DNA of 64,000 bases from Bog-159 sp963818855. GTDB lineage: Bacteria > Acidobacteriota > Terriglobia > Bryobacterales > Bryobacteraceae. Made by a program: the position numbers and the translations under genes. The notes under the pieces are model-generated. The model was not told the DNA's origin. It did not search any database and was given only the letters and a program-made list of their open reading frames with translations. Below are positions 43,126 through 51,872 of the stretch, in pieces. Position 1 is the stretch's first letter; every line of letters begins with the position of its first letter. The stretch lies in the NCBI GenBank assembly GCA_963818855.1, contig CAWFUH010000017.1, positions 248,001 to 312,000 of the forward strand, in the 5' to 3' direction.

Positions 43126-43336
43126 ACTTCAGGCAGGCGTTTGGCCGTGGCGGGCATGGCCGGACCCGGTTTCAAGGTCGCATCCTGCTATGCTCGCAGG
43201 TTGATTTCGATTCCAAGTTTCCGGTCAACCAGAAACTGCCCTTGCGGCGCCGCAGGTAACGCCGTAGGCTGGCACGGCGCCTCCTGGATGGAGCCACATT
43301 CTGGCAGCGCTGCGCGGGCTCCAATCGTGTAAACCG

Positions 43337-44986
43337 ATGGCACTGCTCTTGGAGAAATCCGTCGTTTATCATCCTGGAAGAACCGGGGGGCACTGGGTGA
43401 AGGCACGCCTCCGTCAGGCAGGCCTGGTGCGAGGGGAATCTGCGGGGCTACACGATAACCCGGAGGACTTGCGGCATTGGCCGGAGCGCGCGGCACGACC
43501 GTGGTCGATCGCCTTCGTGCGTCACCCGCTGAGCTGGGTGCGCTCCCTTTGGGTTCACGAAACCCACTTTGGGTGGACGAACGACCTGCTGCGTCCACCG
43601 GATGAGTTCGCGACTTTTGCGGCATATCTGGACTACCTGATCGAGGCGTTTCCGGGCGGAGCGGTAAAGCGGTACTTCGCTCCTTTTATTGACAACGTCA
43701 ACTTGATCGGCAGGTGCGAGAGTCTACGAGCCGAATTGCTGCGGTTACTGCAAGAGGCCGGCGAGAGCGTGCCTGAACTGCCTGAGGGGCGCCTCATTAA
43801 CCGCTCGGCAGACGATATCGTGTCCGCGTGCGCCAAGGCGCCTCGAACTATCCTGGAACGATTTCTCGCGAACGAGGCGGACTACTGCAGCCGTTTTGGC
43901 TACGACCGGCTTCCGGATGAATGCCTGGACGATAATCCAGAGTTCCAGAAAAAATGGTTTCCGATACTCCCCTCCCGTGGCGGCGCGGCGGCGGAAAACA
44001 GCAAGCCAGCCCCGGAAAGCACGTTCCTGTTTTCGGATGGCACTCTATGGAAAGGGCGGCCAGAGCAGAGGAGATGGCAACTGGCTATCTGTGACGCCCT
44101 GGTGCGGAGCAGCCGCTCACAAAAAGGTGGCTTTCTGGAGTTGGGCTGCGGAGACGGCTTCTTTGTTTTCCTGGCAGAGGAGCTTGGCTATGTTCCCTGC
44201 CGGGGCGTACACCTGTACCGCCGGTCCACCACCAGCGCAGCTGCCGCACGCTTGGGTAGTAAGGCGCAATTCATAGAGGCGCCAATGTTCGCCCGCCTGG
44301 GCGGTGGGCTGGCGACGACGATTCTGATGCGGGATGTGCTGAACCACACGCCTTGGCCGCACATCCCGCTGCTGTATGCGAAACAGATGCTGGCCGAAGG
44401 CGGCGAAATCATCATCGGGAGTGTCATCATCGAAATGGAGCCCGATCCGGGGCTGTGCTTTTCCAACCTCAGCGATACCCCCTTGTTTCCCAGGTCCTGC
44501 CCGGTGATCATGTCCAGAATGTTCCTGCTTAACCTGGTTTCGCAATGCGGACTTGCCGTCGACGAAATATGTTCAGAGTATGACGAGATCATTGAGCCGC
44601 AGAAATATAAACTCCTGGAAGGCTTGGCAAAGGTCCTCCACAGTCCGCCGGAAGGCCTCCTGCGGAGGGTGGTGTGCAGACTGCGCGCAGCCGGAGACCG
44701 AACGGACTCGCCTGAACTGAGATTTTGGTTGCATGCGGAGCCCCTTTGGCTGGCGGATTGCTCTTCAGTTAACTTGAACGACGCTGCGCGCCATGTCATC
44801 GATCGGTTGACGGCGGAGAATAAGCAGCTAAAGACTGACGTCCAACTCTTAGAACTGGCGCTGCATGATCGGGAAGCCGATCTTCAAAGGGAACGCGTCG
44901 ATGCCGCTGCGCGAAGTTCTGAGCTGGTGGATCGAACCAATCGACTCGAGCGCGCGCTTACCGAATTGAACTCGTTCCGTGCGTAA
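43337..44986 (+). CDS. Sulfotransferase-like domain fused to a SAM methyltransferase with C-terminal coiled coil
   Basis: The 549-residue protein appears to have three parts. Residues 1-205 look like a sulfotransferase: an N-terminal loop YHPGRTGGHWVKARL, then IAFVRHPLSWVRSLW (58-72), which matches the 3'-phosphate-binding motif, and NLIGRCESLRAELLRLL as in PAPS-dependent enzymes. Residues 260-470 contain SAM-binding motif I (GGFLELGCGDGFF, 264-276) and a methyltransferase-like order (TTILMRDVLNHTPW). Residues 485-549 are a charged heptad-rich coiled coil. I know of no characterised protein with this order. It could modify a sugar or surface polymer; no glycan cluster is adjacent. The start lacks an obvious SD. 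Confidence 0.65.
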   Translation: MALLLEKSVVYHPGRTGGHWVKARLRQAGLVRGESAGLHDNPEDLRHWPERAARPWSIAFVRHPLSWVRSLWVHETHFGWTNDLLRPPDEFATFAAYLDYLIEAFPGGAVKRYFAPFIDNVNLIGRCESLRAELLRLLQEAGESVPELPEGRLINRSADDIVSACAKAPRTILERFLANEADYCSRFGYDRLPDECLDDNPEFQKKWFPILPSRGGAAAENSKPAPESTFLFSDGTLWKGRPEQRRWQLAICDALVRSSRSQKGGFLELGCGDGFFVFLAEELGYVPCRGVHLYRRSTTSAAAARLGSKAQFIEAPMFARLGGGLATTILMRDVLNHTPWPHIPLLYAKQMLAEGGEIIIGSVIIEMEPDPGLCFSNLSDTPLFPRSCPVIMSRMFLLNLVSQCGLAVDEICSEYDEIIEPQKYKLLEGLAKVLHSPPEGLLRRVVCRLRAAGDRTDSPELRFWLHAEPLWLADCSSVNLNDAARHVIDRLTAENKQLKTDVQLLELALHDREADLQRERVDAAARSSELVDRTNRLERALTELNSFRA

Positions 44987-44997
44987 GCACTGGAAAA

Positions 44998-45396
44998 TCA
45001 ACTAACCTTACGCGACGCGCCCCGCCGCTTCGCTGTTCCTCCACGCCCTCCCGCAGCCGGCTCCTTCCGCGAAGGCTGGGCATTCTGCTCCACCCGCAGT
45101 TTCCACGCGGTGCGCAGGGCGCCTTCCAAGATATCCTGATTCGTCGCCGCCAGCCGGATGTGCGTCATTCCCATGCGGCCCCATCCGCCAGGGATAGGTA
45201 GAAACACATCGGGCAGTTCTCCGACAAACGCAGCTTGCTGTTCCAGCGTGAGCTTCAGGTTCCCGTAGCCCTGCTTTTGCGAGGCCAGCGTGGCAAAAAT
45301 GCGGCCACCCACGCGGAAATCCGGCGCGCCCATGTGGGAGCTTTCTTCCACACCGGGTAGGCTTAAGGCGATCTGGCGAAAATCTTCCGCATCCAT
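44998..45396 (-). CDS. MmcQ/YjbR family protein
   Basis: The 132-residue protein matches the CyaY-like MmcQ/YjbR family: FRQIALSLPGVEESSHMGAPDFRVGGRIFATL, then LTLEQQAAFV and a C-terminal W-R-x-x segment (ALRTAWKLRV). The last 25 residues form a basic, Gly/Arg-rich extension (GGRGGTAKRRGASRKVS) that could bind nucleic acid. ATG 45396 is used; the frame is open far upstream without a credible start. The molecular role of the family is unclear. Confidence 0.8.
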   Translation of the reverse strand: MDAEDFRQIALSLPGVEESSHMGAPDFRVGGRIFATLASQKQGYGNLKLTLEQQAAFVGELPDVFLPIPGGWGRMGMTHIRLAATNQDILEGALRTAWKLRVEQNAQPSRKEPAAGGRGGTAKRRGASRKVS

Positions 45397-45487
45397 GGAT
45401 GAATCATCGCACACCCCGCGCGGACGGGAACCCTCCTGCCGGGCACGGTGTCTAAACCGGATGTTCACAGGCGGGACTCGGACAGGT

Positions 45488-46552
45488 ATGGCAAACTTCG
45501 GAAGGTGGCTGCGACGCATCGTAGGTGTAATTTCCGGCCTGGTGCTCCTGGCGCTACTGGCAGGCTTCTCCTACGAGCAGATTGGGAGGGCGCGCGAGCG
45601 CAGTCGCCTGCCTCCACGAGTGGGGCGGGCCATCGATATTGGCGGACGCACTCTGAACCTCTACTGTTCGGGCGAAGGCAGCCCCGCCGTCATCCTCGAA
45701 ACGGGAGGCAACGCGCCCGGCTTCGCCTGGGTCCCGCTGCAACCCAGGTTTGCAGAATTCACGCGCACATGCTGGTACGACCGCGCGGGCGTAGGCTGGA
45801 GCGATCCGCCCAAGTCCCCCAGAACCGCTGCCAGTGTCGCCAGCGATCTTCATGAAATGCTTCGCCGCGCCGGCGTGCCGCCGCCATATGTACTGGTGGG
45901 CGCGTCCGTGGGAGGAGAATACGCGCGCATTTACACGGCCCGCTACCCCGCTGAGGTTGCCGGCCTCGTTTTGCTGGATTCCACCCACCCCGACCAACAC
46001 GAGCCGGCCTATGCGCTGTCGCCCACAAACCGCCTGTCGCCTCGCGTTCGGCACCTGATATGCATGGCCGTGCCGTTCGTCTCGCGATTCGGCTTGCTGC
46101 GAATTGCGGCAAGCAGAATGGATCGGCGAGACGCTCCACCTCAATTCAGCCCCGCGCAGCGCGACACACTGGCGAAACTGGCAGCCCGGCCCACCGCTTT
46201 CAAGACCGATGCTGAGCAAGCCTGTGCGGCGACGGATGCCGGAAGAGTGGTTCCCATACTGGGCGGCGGCAACCCGGATCTGGACAACGCGGCTCGCAAG
46301 GCCGGTAGCTTAGGCGACCGTCCACTTATCGTGCTGACGGCTGGAAGATACTGGGCTCCTGACGGCATGCAGAAAGAGGCGCAGGCGTATCACGAAGTCT
46401 GGGTGCACCAGTTACAGGCCAGCCTGGCACAACTGTCAACGCGTGGACGGCAAATCGTCGTGGACGCACACCATGGTATCGGCGATGAGGCGCCCGACGC
46501 GGTGGTCACGGCGGTGCGACAGGTGGTCGAGGAAACCCGCGGCAAGAAGTAA
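45488..46552 (+). CDS. Membrane-anchored alpha/beta hydrolase
   Basis: The 354-residue protein has an N-terminal membrane helix (about 9-28, IVGVISGLVLLALLAGFSYE) and a hydrolase domain. WYDRAGVGWSD is typical of the family, the nucleophile Ser is in VGASVGGEYARIY, LVLLDSTHP follows, and the catalytic His is probably in VDAHHGIGDEAPDAV. The substrate is unknown. ATG 45488 was chosen because it begins the anchor; the longer frame to 45290 runs antisense to the MmcQ gene. Confidence 0.8.
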   Translation: MANFGRWLRRIVGVISGLVLLALLAGFSYEQIGRARERSRLPPRVGRAIDIGGRTLNLYCSGEGSPAVILETGGNAPGFAWVPLQPRFAEFTRTCWYDRAGVGWSDPPKSPRTAASVASDLHEMLRRAGVPPPYVLVGASVGGEYARIYTARYPAEVAGLVLLDSTHPDQHEPAYALSPTNRLSPRVRHLICMAVPFVSRFGLLRIAASRMDRRDAPPQFSPAQRDTLAKLAARPTAFKTDAEQACAATDAGRVVPILGGGNPDLDNAARKAGSLGDRPLIVLTAGRYWAPDGMQKEAQAYHEVWVHQLQASLAQLSTRGRQIVVDAHHGIGDEAPDAVVTAVRQVVEETRGKK

Positions 46553-46566
46553 GATCCCGATGCCCG

Positions 46567-47157
46567 GTGGATCTTCGCGTCGGATACTCTGAAAGGGTGC
46601 CTGACAGAATCCTCGATGTCGGCTGCGGCATTCATAAGCAGCCTGGCGCCATCGGCATCGATCGCAATCCCGCCAGCCGCGCCGATGTCCTCTGCGACCT
46701 CGATCGCTTGCCCTTTCCCTTTCGCGACAACTCCTTCGACCGCCTGCTGGCCATCCACGTGATCGAGCATGTCGCCGATGTGATGGCCACCATGCAGGAG
46801 TTTCATCGCCTGCTGCGCCCCGGCGGCACCGTCCGCATCGAAACGCCCCACTACACCGACTACAGCTCGTTTTGCGATCCTACCCACCGCAGCCATCTGA
46901 ACAGCTTCTCGTTCCGCTATTTCGGCGAGGACCACGGCGGCTTCGGGTACTACACGCCAGTTAAGTTCCGCGAGATTTCGGTCTACGTAAAGCTACTGTC
47001 GTTTTGGAAATGGCTGGGATTCGAATTCCTGGTCAATCATTTTCCGCGCTACCGCCGTTTCTGGGAGTATTATCTGTGCTTTGTGGTTCGCGGCAAAGTG
47101 ATGAACTTCGAATTCGAAGTCGTTAAGCCGCAGTTGAATACCGATGGACGCAGATAA
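46567..47157 (+). CDS. Class I SAM-dependent methyltransferase (type 11)
   Basis: The 196-residue protein starts with GTG and quickly reaches motif I (ILDVGCGIHKQPGAIGIDRN). It then shows LPFPFRDNSFDRLLAIHVIEHV and EFHRLLRPGGTVRIETPHYTD, the standard Methyltransf_11 order. The C-terminal aromatic-rich stretch (FWKWLGFEFLVNHFPRYRRFWEYY) might bind a membrane or lipid substrate. The last 14 nt overlap the next gene. The substrate is not evident. Confidence 0.8.
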   Translation: MDLRVGYSERVPDRILDVGCGIHKQPGAIGIDRNPASRADVLCDLDRLPFPFRDNSFDRLLAIHVIEHVADVMATMQEFHRLLRPGGTVRIETPHYTDYSSFCDPTHRSHLNSFSFRYFGEDHGGFGYYTPVKFREISVYVKLLSFWKWLGFEFLVNHFPRYRRFWEYYLCFVVRGKVMNFEFEVVKPQLNTDGRR

Positions 47158-47614
47158 AAAATGGTGGCGGGTCAAGGGAAGCGGATGGGGTCTTTACCGG
47201 TTAGCCGACGCCGCGCGCCACCGCTTTAGAGTTCGCCACACCACTACCGAACAGGCCAATGGCCGCCGCGGCGAGGATCTGGCCCATCGCTTCCTGCGCC
47301 GGCACGGTCTGACCATTGTGGGGCGCAACTTCCACCAGCGCGCGGGCCGCGGCGAACTCGATATGGTTGCCTGGGACCGGCAGACGCTCGTGTTTGTCGA
47401 AGTGAAGACCCGCGCCAGTGCCGAATTCGGCAGTCCCGGCCGCGCCATAGGTCAAGAGAAGGAGAAGGACCTGCGGCGCGCCGCCGCGGAATACCTCCGC
47501 CGTTGCGGCACGCCCAGGGAACAGGCGCGCTTCGACCTGGTGAATATCGTCCTCACTCAGCCGCCCGAGATCGAGTGGATTAAGGATGCGTTTCCTGTAA
47601 GCCGGACGATATAA
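47144..47614 (+). CDS. YraN/UPF0102 family nuclease-like protein
   Basis: The 156-residue protein has the UPF0102 core GRRGEDLAHRFLRRHGLTIVGRNFHQRAGRGELDMVAWD followed by LVFVEVKTRA. The E-D-ExK residues are the restriction-endonuclease-like metal site. The ~38 residues before the core are longer than in most homologues, so a later start is possible. Its usual role is unproven but linked to DNA processing. It overlaps the methyltransferase gene by 14 nt. Confidence 0.85.
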   Translation: MDADKKWWRVKGSGWGLYRLADAARHRFRVRHTTTEQANGRRGEDLAHRFLRRHGLTIVGRNFHQRAGRGELDMVAWDRQTLVFVEVKTRASAEFGSPGRAIGQEKEKDLRRAAAEYLRRCGTPREQARFDLVNIVLTQPPEIEWIKDAFPVSRTI

Positions 47615-47669
47615 TACGTTCTCCGCGTTCCGCGTCTTAAAATCAGCTTTCTGCGGAGGCTCACCGAAT

Positions 47670-48671
47670 TTGCCTGAATTACGCAAGGATCCCATCACCG
47701 GCCGCTGGGTAGTTATCGCCACCGACCGGGCGCGCCGTCCGTCCGATTTCGTGCGGCAGCCGGTGCCGCCGGCCACCGCGCGCCTCTGCCCGTTCTGCTA
47801 TGGCAACGAGCAGAAGACTCCGCCCGAGGTGCTGGCCTATCGTCCGGGCGGCGGCGCGAATCAGCCGGGCTGGAGCGTGCGCGTGGTGCCCAACAAGTTT
47901 CCCGCCCTGGGCATCGAGGGCGAGCTCAACCGCCAGGGCGAGGGCATGTACGACAAGATGAACGGCATCGGGGCGCACGAGGTGGTAATCGAAACTCCCG
48001 ATCACAGCCTGACCATGGCCGAGATGTCCGACCGGCAGATCGAAGAAGTCCTGAACGCTTTCCGCGACAGGGTCAACGATCTCAGGAAGGATACGCGCTT
48101 CCGTTATATCGTGCTGTTCAAAAATCACGGCGAAGCGGCCGGCGCCACGCTCGAGCATCCGCATTCGCAACTGATCGCCCTACCCGTGGTTCCCAAGCGC
48201 ATTAAGGAAGAGTTGGACGGCGCCAAGGTCTACTTCGATTTTAAGGAGCGTTGCGTCTTCTGCGACATCCTGCGCCAGGAAACCGCCGCGGGTGTGCGCG
48301 TAGTCACTGAGACCGACCGCCTGCTGGTGCTCCAGCCATGGGCGCCGCGGTTCCCCTTCGAAACCTGGATTCTGCCCAAGAGTCACGTATCGCACTTCGA
48401 GCAGGCCGACGATGCCACGTTACAAAACCTCGCCTGGGTGCTGCGATCCACCTTGCGCAAGCTCGACAAGGTGCTGGAGCGGCCGCCTTTCAACTTCATC
48501 GTGCATACCGCGCCATTGCAGGAGAATCACCTGCCGCACTATCATTGGCACATCGAACTGATCCCCCGGCTGACCAAGGTGGCCGGGTTCGAATGGGGCA
48601 CCGGGTTTTATATTAATCCCACGCCGCCGGAGGAGTCCGCCAAGTTCTTGCGCGAATCGGGGCTGGCTTGA
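47670..48671 (+). CDS. galT: Galactose-1-phosphate uridylyltransferase
   Basis: The 333-residue enzyme exchanges UMP between UDP-glucose and galactose-1-phosphate through a uridylyl-His. The active-site triad HPH is in EHPHSQLIALP. Zinc-type cysteines occur in CPFC and CVFC, and HYHWHIELIPRLTKVAGFEWGTGFYINP is the conserved C-terminal block. The start is TTG 47670 with GGAGG about ten bases upstream. Its stop overlaps the VanZ gene's TTG, so the two are translated in series. Confidence 0.9.
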   Translation: MPELRKDPITGRWVVIATDRARRPSDFVRQPVPPATARLCPFCYGNEQKTPPEVLAYRPGGGANQPGWSVRVVPNKFPALGIEGELNRQGEGMYDKMNGIGAHEVVIETPDHSLTMAEMSDRQIEEVLNAFRDRVNDLRKDTRFRYIVLFKNHGEAAGATLEHPHSQLIALPVVPKRIKEELDGAKVYFDFKERCVFCDILRQETAAGVRVVTETDRLLVLQPWAPRFPFETWILPKSHVSHFEQADDATLQNLAWVLRSTLRKLDKVLERPPFNFIVHTAPLQENHLPHYHWHIELIPRLTKVAGFEWGTGFYINPTPPEESAKFLRESGLA

Positions 48672-49828
48672 GCCGTCCGGTGGCGGATGCGTCAACCGTT
48701 CCCCACCGCCGGATTCTCACGCTCGTGATAGCGCTGATCCTGTACGGATCGCTTTACCCCTGGGAATTCCACGCGCGGCATTATGGCCATTCGCCGCTTT
48801 GGATACTGCTGCACGCCTGGCCCAGCGCTATCGACCGCTATGTGCTTTGGGACATCGGCGTCAATATCACACTCTATTTGCCGTTGGGCCTATTCGCATA
48901 TCTGGCGATGAGCCCGCGCGCGGCGCGCGGCTGTCGGGTCCTGGCGCCGGTGGCGCTCGGGCTGGTGCTTTCGGCGTCCATCGAAATGCTGCAGCTCTTC
49001 GACGATTCGCGGTTTTGCAGCCTTTCCGATGTGGCTTCGAACGTCACCGGCGCGGCGGTGGGGGTTGCCGTTGGCGCATTCTATCGGGTGCGGTTGCCGC
49101 GCTTTCTTGCGGAGCATGGCGCGGCTTCGCTGCTGCGGCCCTCCGGCGCCCTGCTGCTGCTCTCCTGTTGGGCCGGATACCAGGTGTTTCCGCTGTTCCC
49201 AGCTTGGGGGCGTACACACCTGATGAGCCGGCTCGCGGCGCTGCAGGCCCAGCCGGCGATGCCCTCGGTTAGTACGCTGGTAATCTTCGCGGAGTGGCTG
49301 GCGGTAGCTTGCCTGCTCGAAAGCATCCGAAAGATCCGAACCACCGGATTGCTGGCGCTGCTCCTATTGCTGTTGCCGTTCCGCCTGATCGTAGTGAGCC
49401 GGACTGTGACCTGGCCGGATATTGAAGGCGCGGCCGCGGCGTTTGCCATCTGGGCCTGCCTGCCCCGTACTTGGGTGCGCCGCGCCGCACCCTTCGTGCT
49501 GACCGGCGCGCTGATCCTGGGCGAGCTGGCGCCGTTTCATTTCCAAAGCGCGCGTACGTTTTCCTGGGTGCCCTTCCGCGGATTGTTTCGCTCCGCCTGG
49601 GCAGACGGCTTCGTGATCCTGTTCCGCAAAAGCTTCTGGTACGGGTCCGTGATCTGGCTTTGGCGCGCATCCGGACTCAGTCTCGCCTGGATTACTGCGG
49701 TGACGGCCGCGGCGCTGTTCGCCCTGGAACGGGCGCAAGTCTATCTGCCGGGCCGCACGCCGGAAATCACCGACGCCGTGCTGGCCATGCTCATGGGCGT
49801 GTTGCTTTGGCTGCTGCGCGACGCGTGA
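48668..49828 (+). CDS. VanZ family membrane protein
   Basis: The 386-residue polytopic protein has two VanZ-like halves. The N-terminal half has LYPWEFHARHY, WDIGVNITLYLPLGLFAYLA and ASIEMLQLFDDSRFCSLSDVASNVTGAAVG, the VanZ signature of helices with a D-x-x-x-N-x-x-G pattern. The C-terminal half repeats a similar layout (FSWVPFRG, ALERAQVYLPGRTPEITDAVLAMLMG). The family's founding member confers teicoplanin resistance; most relatives have unknown roles. TTG 48668 overlaps the galT stop. The last 481 bp are duplicated at 51254-51729. Confidence 0.85.
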   Translation: MSRPVADASTVPHRRILTLVIALILYGSLYPWEFHARHYGHSPLWILLHAWPSAIDRYVLWDIGVNITLYLPLGLFAYLAMSPRAARGCRVLAPVALGLVLSASIEMLQLFDDSRFCSLSDVASNVTGAAVGVAVGAFYRVRLPRFLAEHGAASLLRPSGALLLLSCWAGYQVFPLFPAWGRTHLMSRLAALQAQPAMPSVSTLVIFAEWLAVACLLESIRKIRTTGLLALLLLLLPFRLIVVSRTVTWPDIEGAAAAFAIWACLPRTWVRRAAPFVLTGALILGELAPFHFQSARTFSWVPFRGLFRSAWADGFVILFRKSFWYGSVIWLWRASGLSLAWITAVTAAALFALERAQVYLPGRTPEITDAVLAMLMGVLLWLLRDA

Positions 49829-50087
49829 GGCAGGGCCGTGCGGGGCATGTCGATCGCCGAATGACCGAATGCGGCATATTTCCCAAGACCATGACGTTCA
49901 CTTCCGCGCTAGACGCAAGGGCACCCTGGCGGTGGCGCTCGGCGTTAAGGAGTACCCGAAAACTACGGCCACCGCGCCAGCACGGATGATCGGAACTATA
50001 GAAGTAAGTCCAAGTGCGGAGTTTGCGGTTTGAAAGCAGGCTGCGCCGGGCTTCGGGTGTAGAATGATTCATGCGGAGGAAAGATAC

Positions 50088-51026
50088 GTGAGTTGGCCCT
50101 TGCGGTTCGTTAGGATCTTACTGCTTTTGGCCGCTTTCTCACCAGAGGTCTACGGCCAGTCAGACTACACTTACACGATTTTTGACTTTCCCGGTGCGGG
50201 AATCCAAGGCACGGCGGGTACGGGAATCAATGATGCGAACGAAGTAGTGGGCTATTACTACGATGGCAACGCTTACGCCCATGGATTTCTCTGGGCGAAT
50301 AGCTCGATGAAGACCGTCGATTTTCCAATTTCACAGTTGCAGACGTCACTTTACGGGATTAACAACCGCGGCGTGATCGTGGGGCATATCTTCTACAACG
50401 ATGGCCGGTCGATCTTGCAGTCGTTTGTTCGGGCCAATGGTAAATATACGCTCCTCGACTACCCGCAATCCACGTTTACGTTGGCTGGCGGAATTAATAA
50501 TGATGGTACGATCGCTGGAAGCTATGAGCCTGGTTCGTCGCTGAACTCTGACGGATTTCTCTGGTCCGGTGGCCAGTTTCGCACGGTTAGCGTTCCCGGC
50601 GACCATAACCCGTCCGTGATGGGTATCAATGATCTCGGCGACCTCGTTGGATCTTATGAAGCCGGCCAGTTTCCAGACCAGGCCACTGTGGCCTTTGCCT
50701 ATTTCAAGAAATCCAGCACGTTGGTGACTCTCTCCTACCCAGGCGCTTCCAATACGCAGGCGACAGCAATTAATAATCTCGGGCAGGTTGTCGGCTACTA
50801 TCTAACTACGCCCCAGTCCAATCCGGGCGCCTTTCTGTATTCAGACGGCGTCTACACACCTGTCGGACAATTTGGCTACGGCGAAACGGCGTGGGGAATA
50901 AACAACGCGGGCGTGATCGTGGGCCAACTGGGACAGCCGGACGGGGGGTCGCTGGGATTCCTGGCCACACCGGTACGGGCGCCGGGTGAAGCGAAGCCAA
51001 GCGGCTCTCGGTGCGCGCCCCTGTAA
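50088..51026 (+). CDS. HAF-repeat secreted protein
   Basis: The 312-residue protein has a signal peptide (about 1-24, PLRFVRILLLLAAFSPEVYG). It then carries about six HAF repeats with the pattern G-I-N-[DN]-x-G-x-[VI]-[VA]-G-x-Y/H, followed by a bulky G-F-L-W or A-F-L-Y strand. HAF repeats occur in predicted extracellular proteins and are probably propeller blades. GTG 50088 follows GGAGGAAA and starts the signal peptide; an ATG at 50064 is in frame but has no such site. It lies between vanZ and the partial vanZ copy. Confidence 0.8.
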   Translation: MSWPLRFVRILLLLAAFSPEVYGQSDYTYTIFDFPGAGIQGTAGTGINDANEVVGYYYDGNAYAHGFLWANSSMKTVDFPISQLQTSLYGINNRGVIVGHIFYNDGRSILQSFVRANGKYTLLDYPQSTFTLAGGINNDGTIAGSYEPGSSLNSDGFLWSGGQFRTVSVPGDHNPSVMGINDLGDLVGSYEAGQFPDQATVAFAYFKKSSTLVTLSYPGASNTQATAINNLGQVVGYYLTTPQSNPGAFLYSDGVYTPVGQFGYGETAWGINNAGVIVGQLGQPDGGSLGFLATPVRAPGEAKPSGSRCAPL

Positions 51027-51253
51027 AGTTCTCGTGCGTGCAGTGGCTCCGAGCCAGTTACCGCACGCAGCCTTGCGGACTCGTGCGCCGTTGGGGACCG
51101 CAAACTCACGGCGGCAGCGCCGGCTCGTAGCATCCGCAGCTCTTGGCGTCGATTTCGCCGGCGATGTGCCTTCCTCCGAACATCCATGCAGGGCGCGACT
51201 CTGCGACGGAAGTGTCTGCCGGTCGTTCGGTAGAGCGGGCGTAGAGGAACGGT

Positions 51254-51729
51254 ATTGCTGGCGCTGCTCCTGCTGCTGGTGCCGCTCCGTCTGATCGTGG
51301 TGAGCCGGACGGCTTCATGGCCCGATGTGGAAGGCGCGGCCGTGGCGTTTGCCATCTGGGCCTGCCTGCCCCGGACCTGGGTGCGCCGCGCCCTTCGTGC
51401 TAACCGGCGCGTTGATCCTGGGCGAACTGGCGCCGTTTCATTTCCAAGGCGCGCGTCCCTTCTCCTGGGTGCCCTTCCGCGGATTATTTCGCTCCGCCTG
51501 GGCAGACGGCTTCGTGATTCTGTTCCGCAAAAGCTTCTGGTACGGCTCCGTGATATGGCTTTGGTGGGCATCCGGACTCAGTCTCGCCTGGATTACCGGG
51601 GTGACCGCCGCGGCACTGTTTGCCCTGGAACGGGCGCAAGTCTATCTGCCGGGCCGCACGCCGGAAATCACCGACGCCGTGCTGGCCATGTTGATGGGCG
51701 TGTTGCTGTGGCTGCTGCGCGACGCGTGA
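51254..51729 (+). pseudogene. Partial, frameshifted duplicate of the vanZ 3' half
   Basis: The 476 bp match 49348-49828 (481 bp) closely to the identical stop, and the length difference is explained by one 5-bp deletion near 51391 (GTGCGCCGCGCCCTTC against the longer parent). The deletion shifts the frame after LPRTWVRR, and the remainder continues in another frame to RDA. The N-terminal VanZ domain is absent. It is a non-functional copy separated from its parent by the HAF gene. Confidence 0.9.
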
Positions 51730-51750
51730 GCGATATAAATGGCGCAGGCG

Positions 51751-51776
51751 ATGAAAGAGCTCATCGCGGACCTGTT
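51751..51776 (+). pseudogene. Fragment of the 5' end of a dihydrofolate-reductase-like gene
   Basis: ATGAAA is followed by 20 bases (51757-51776) identical to 57324-57343, the beginning of the dihydrofolate-reductase-like frame there. Similarity ends abruptly after this. It may be the lost start of that gene family, left by rearrangement. Confidence 0.55.
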
Positions 51777-51872
51777 AATTCGGGAAACTTACCGGCCTCC
51801 TGGTGAATTGCGCGGAGGATTGGTTTCTGTATAAGCGGTGCGGCCGCTACCGTATCCTTATGTAGATGCCTA

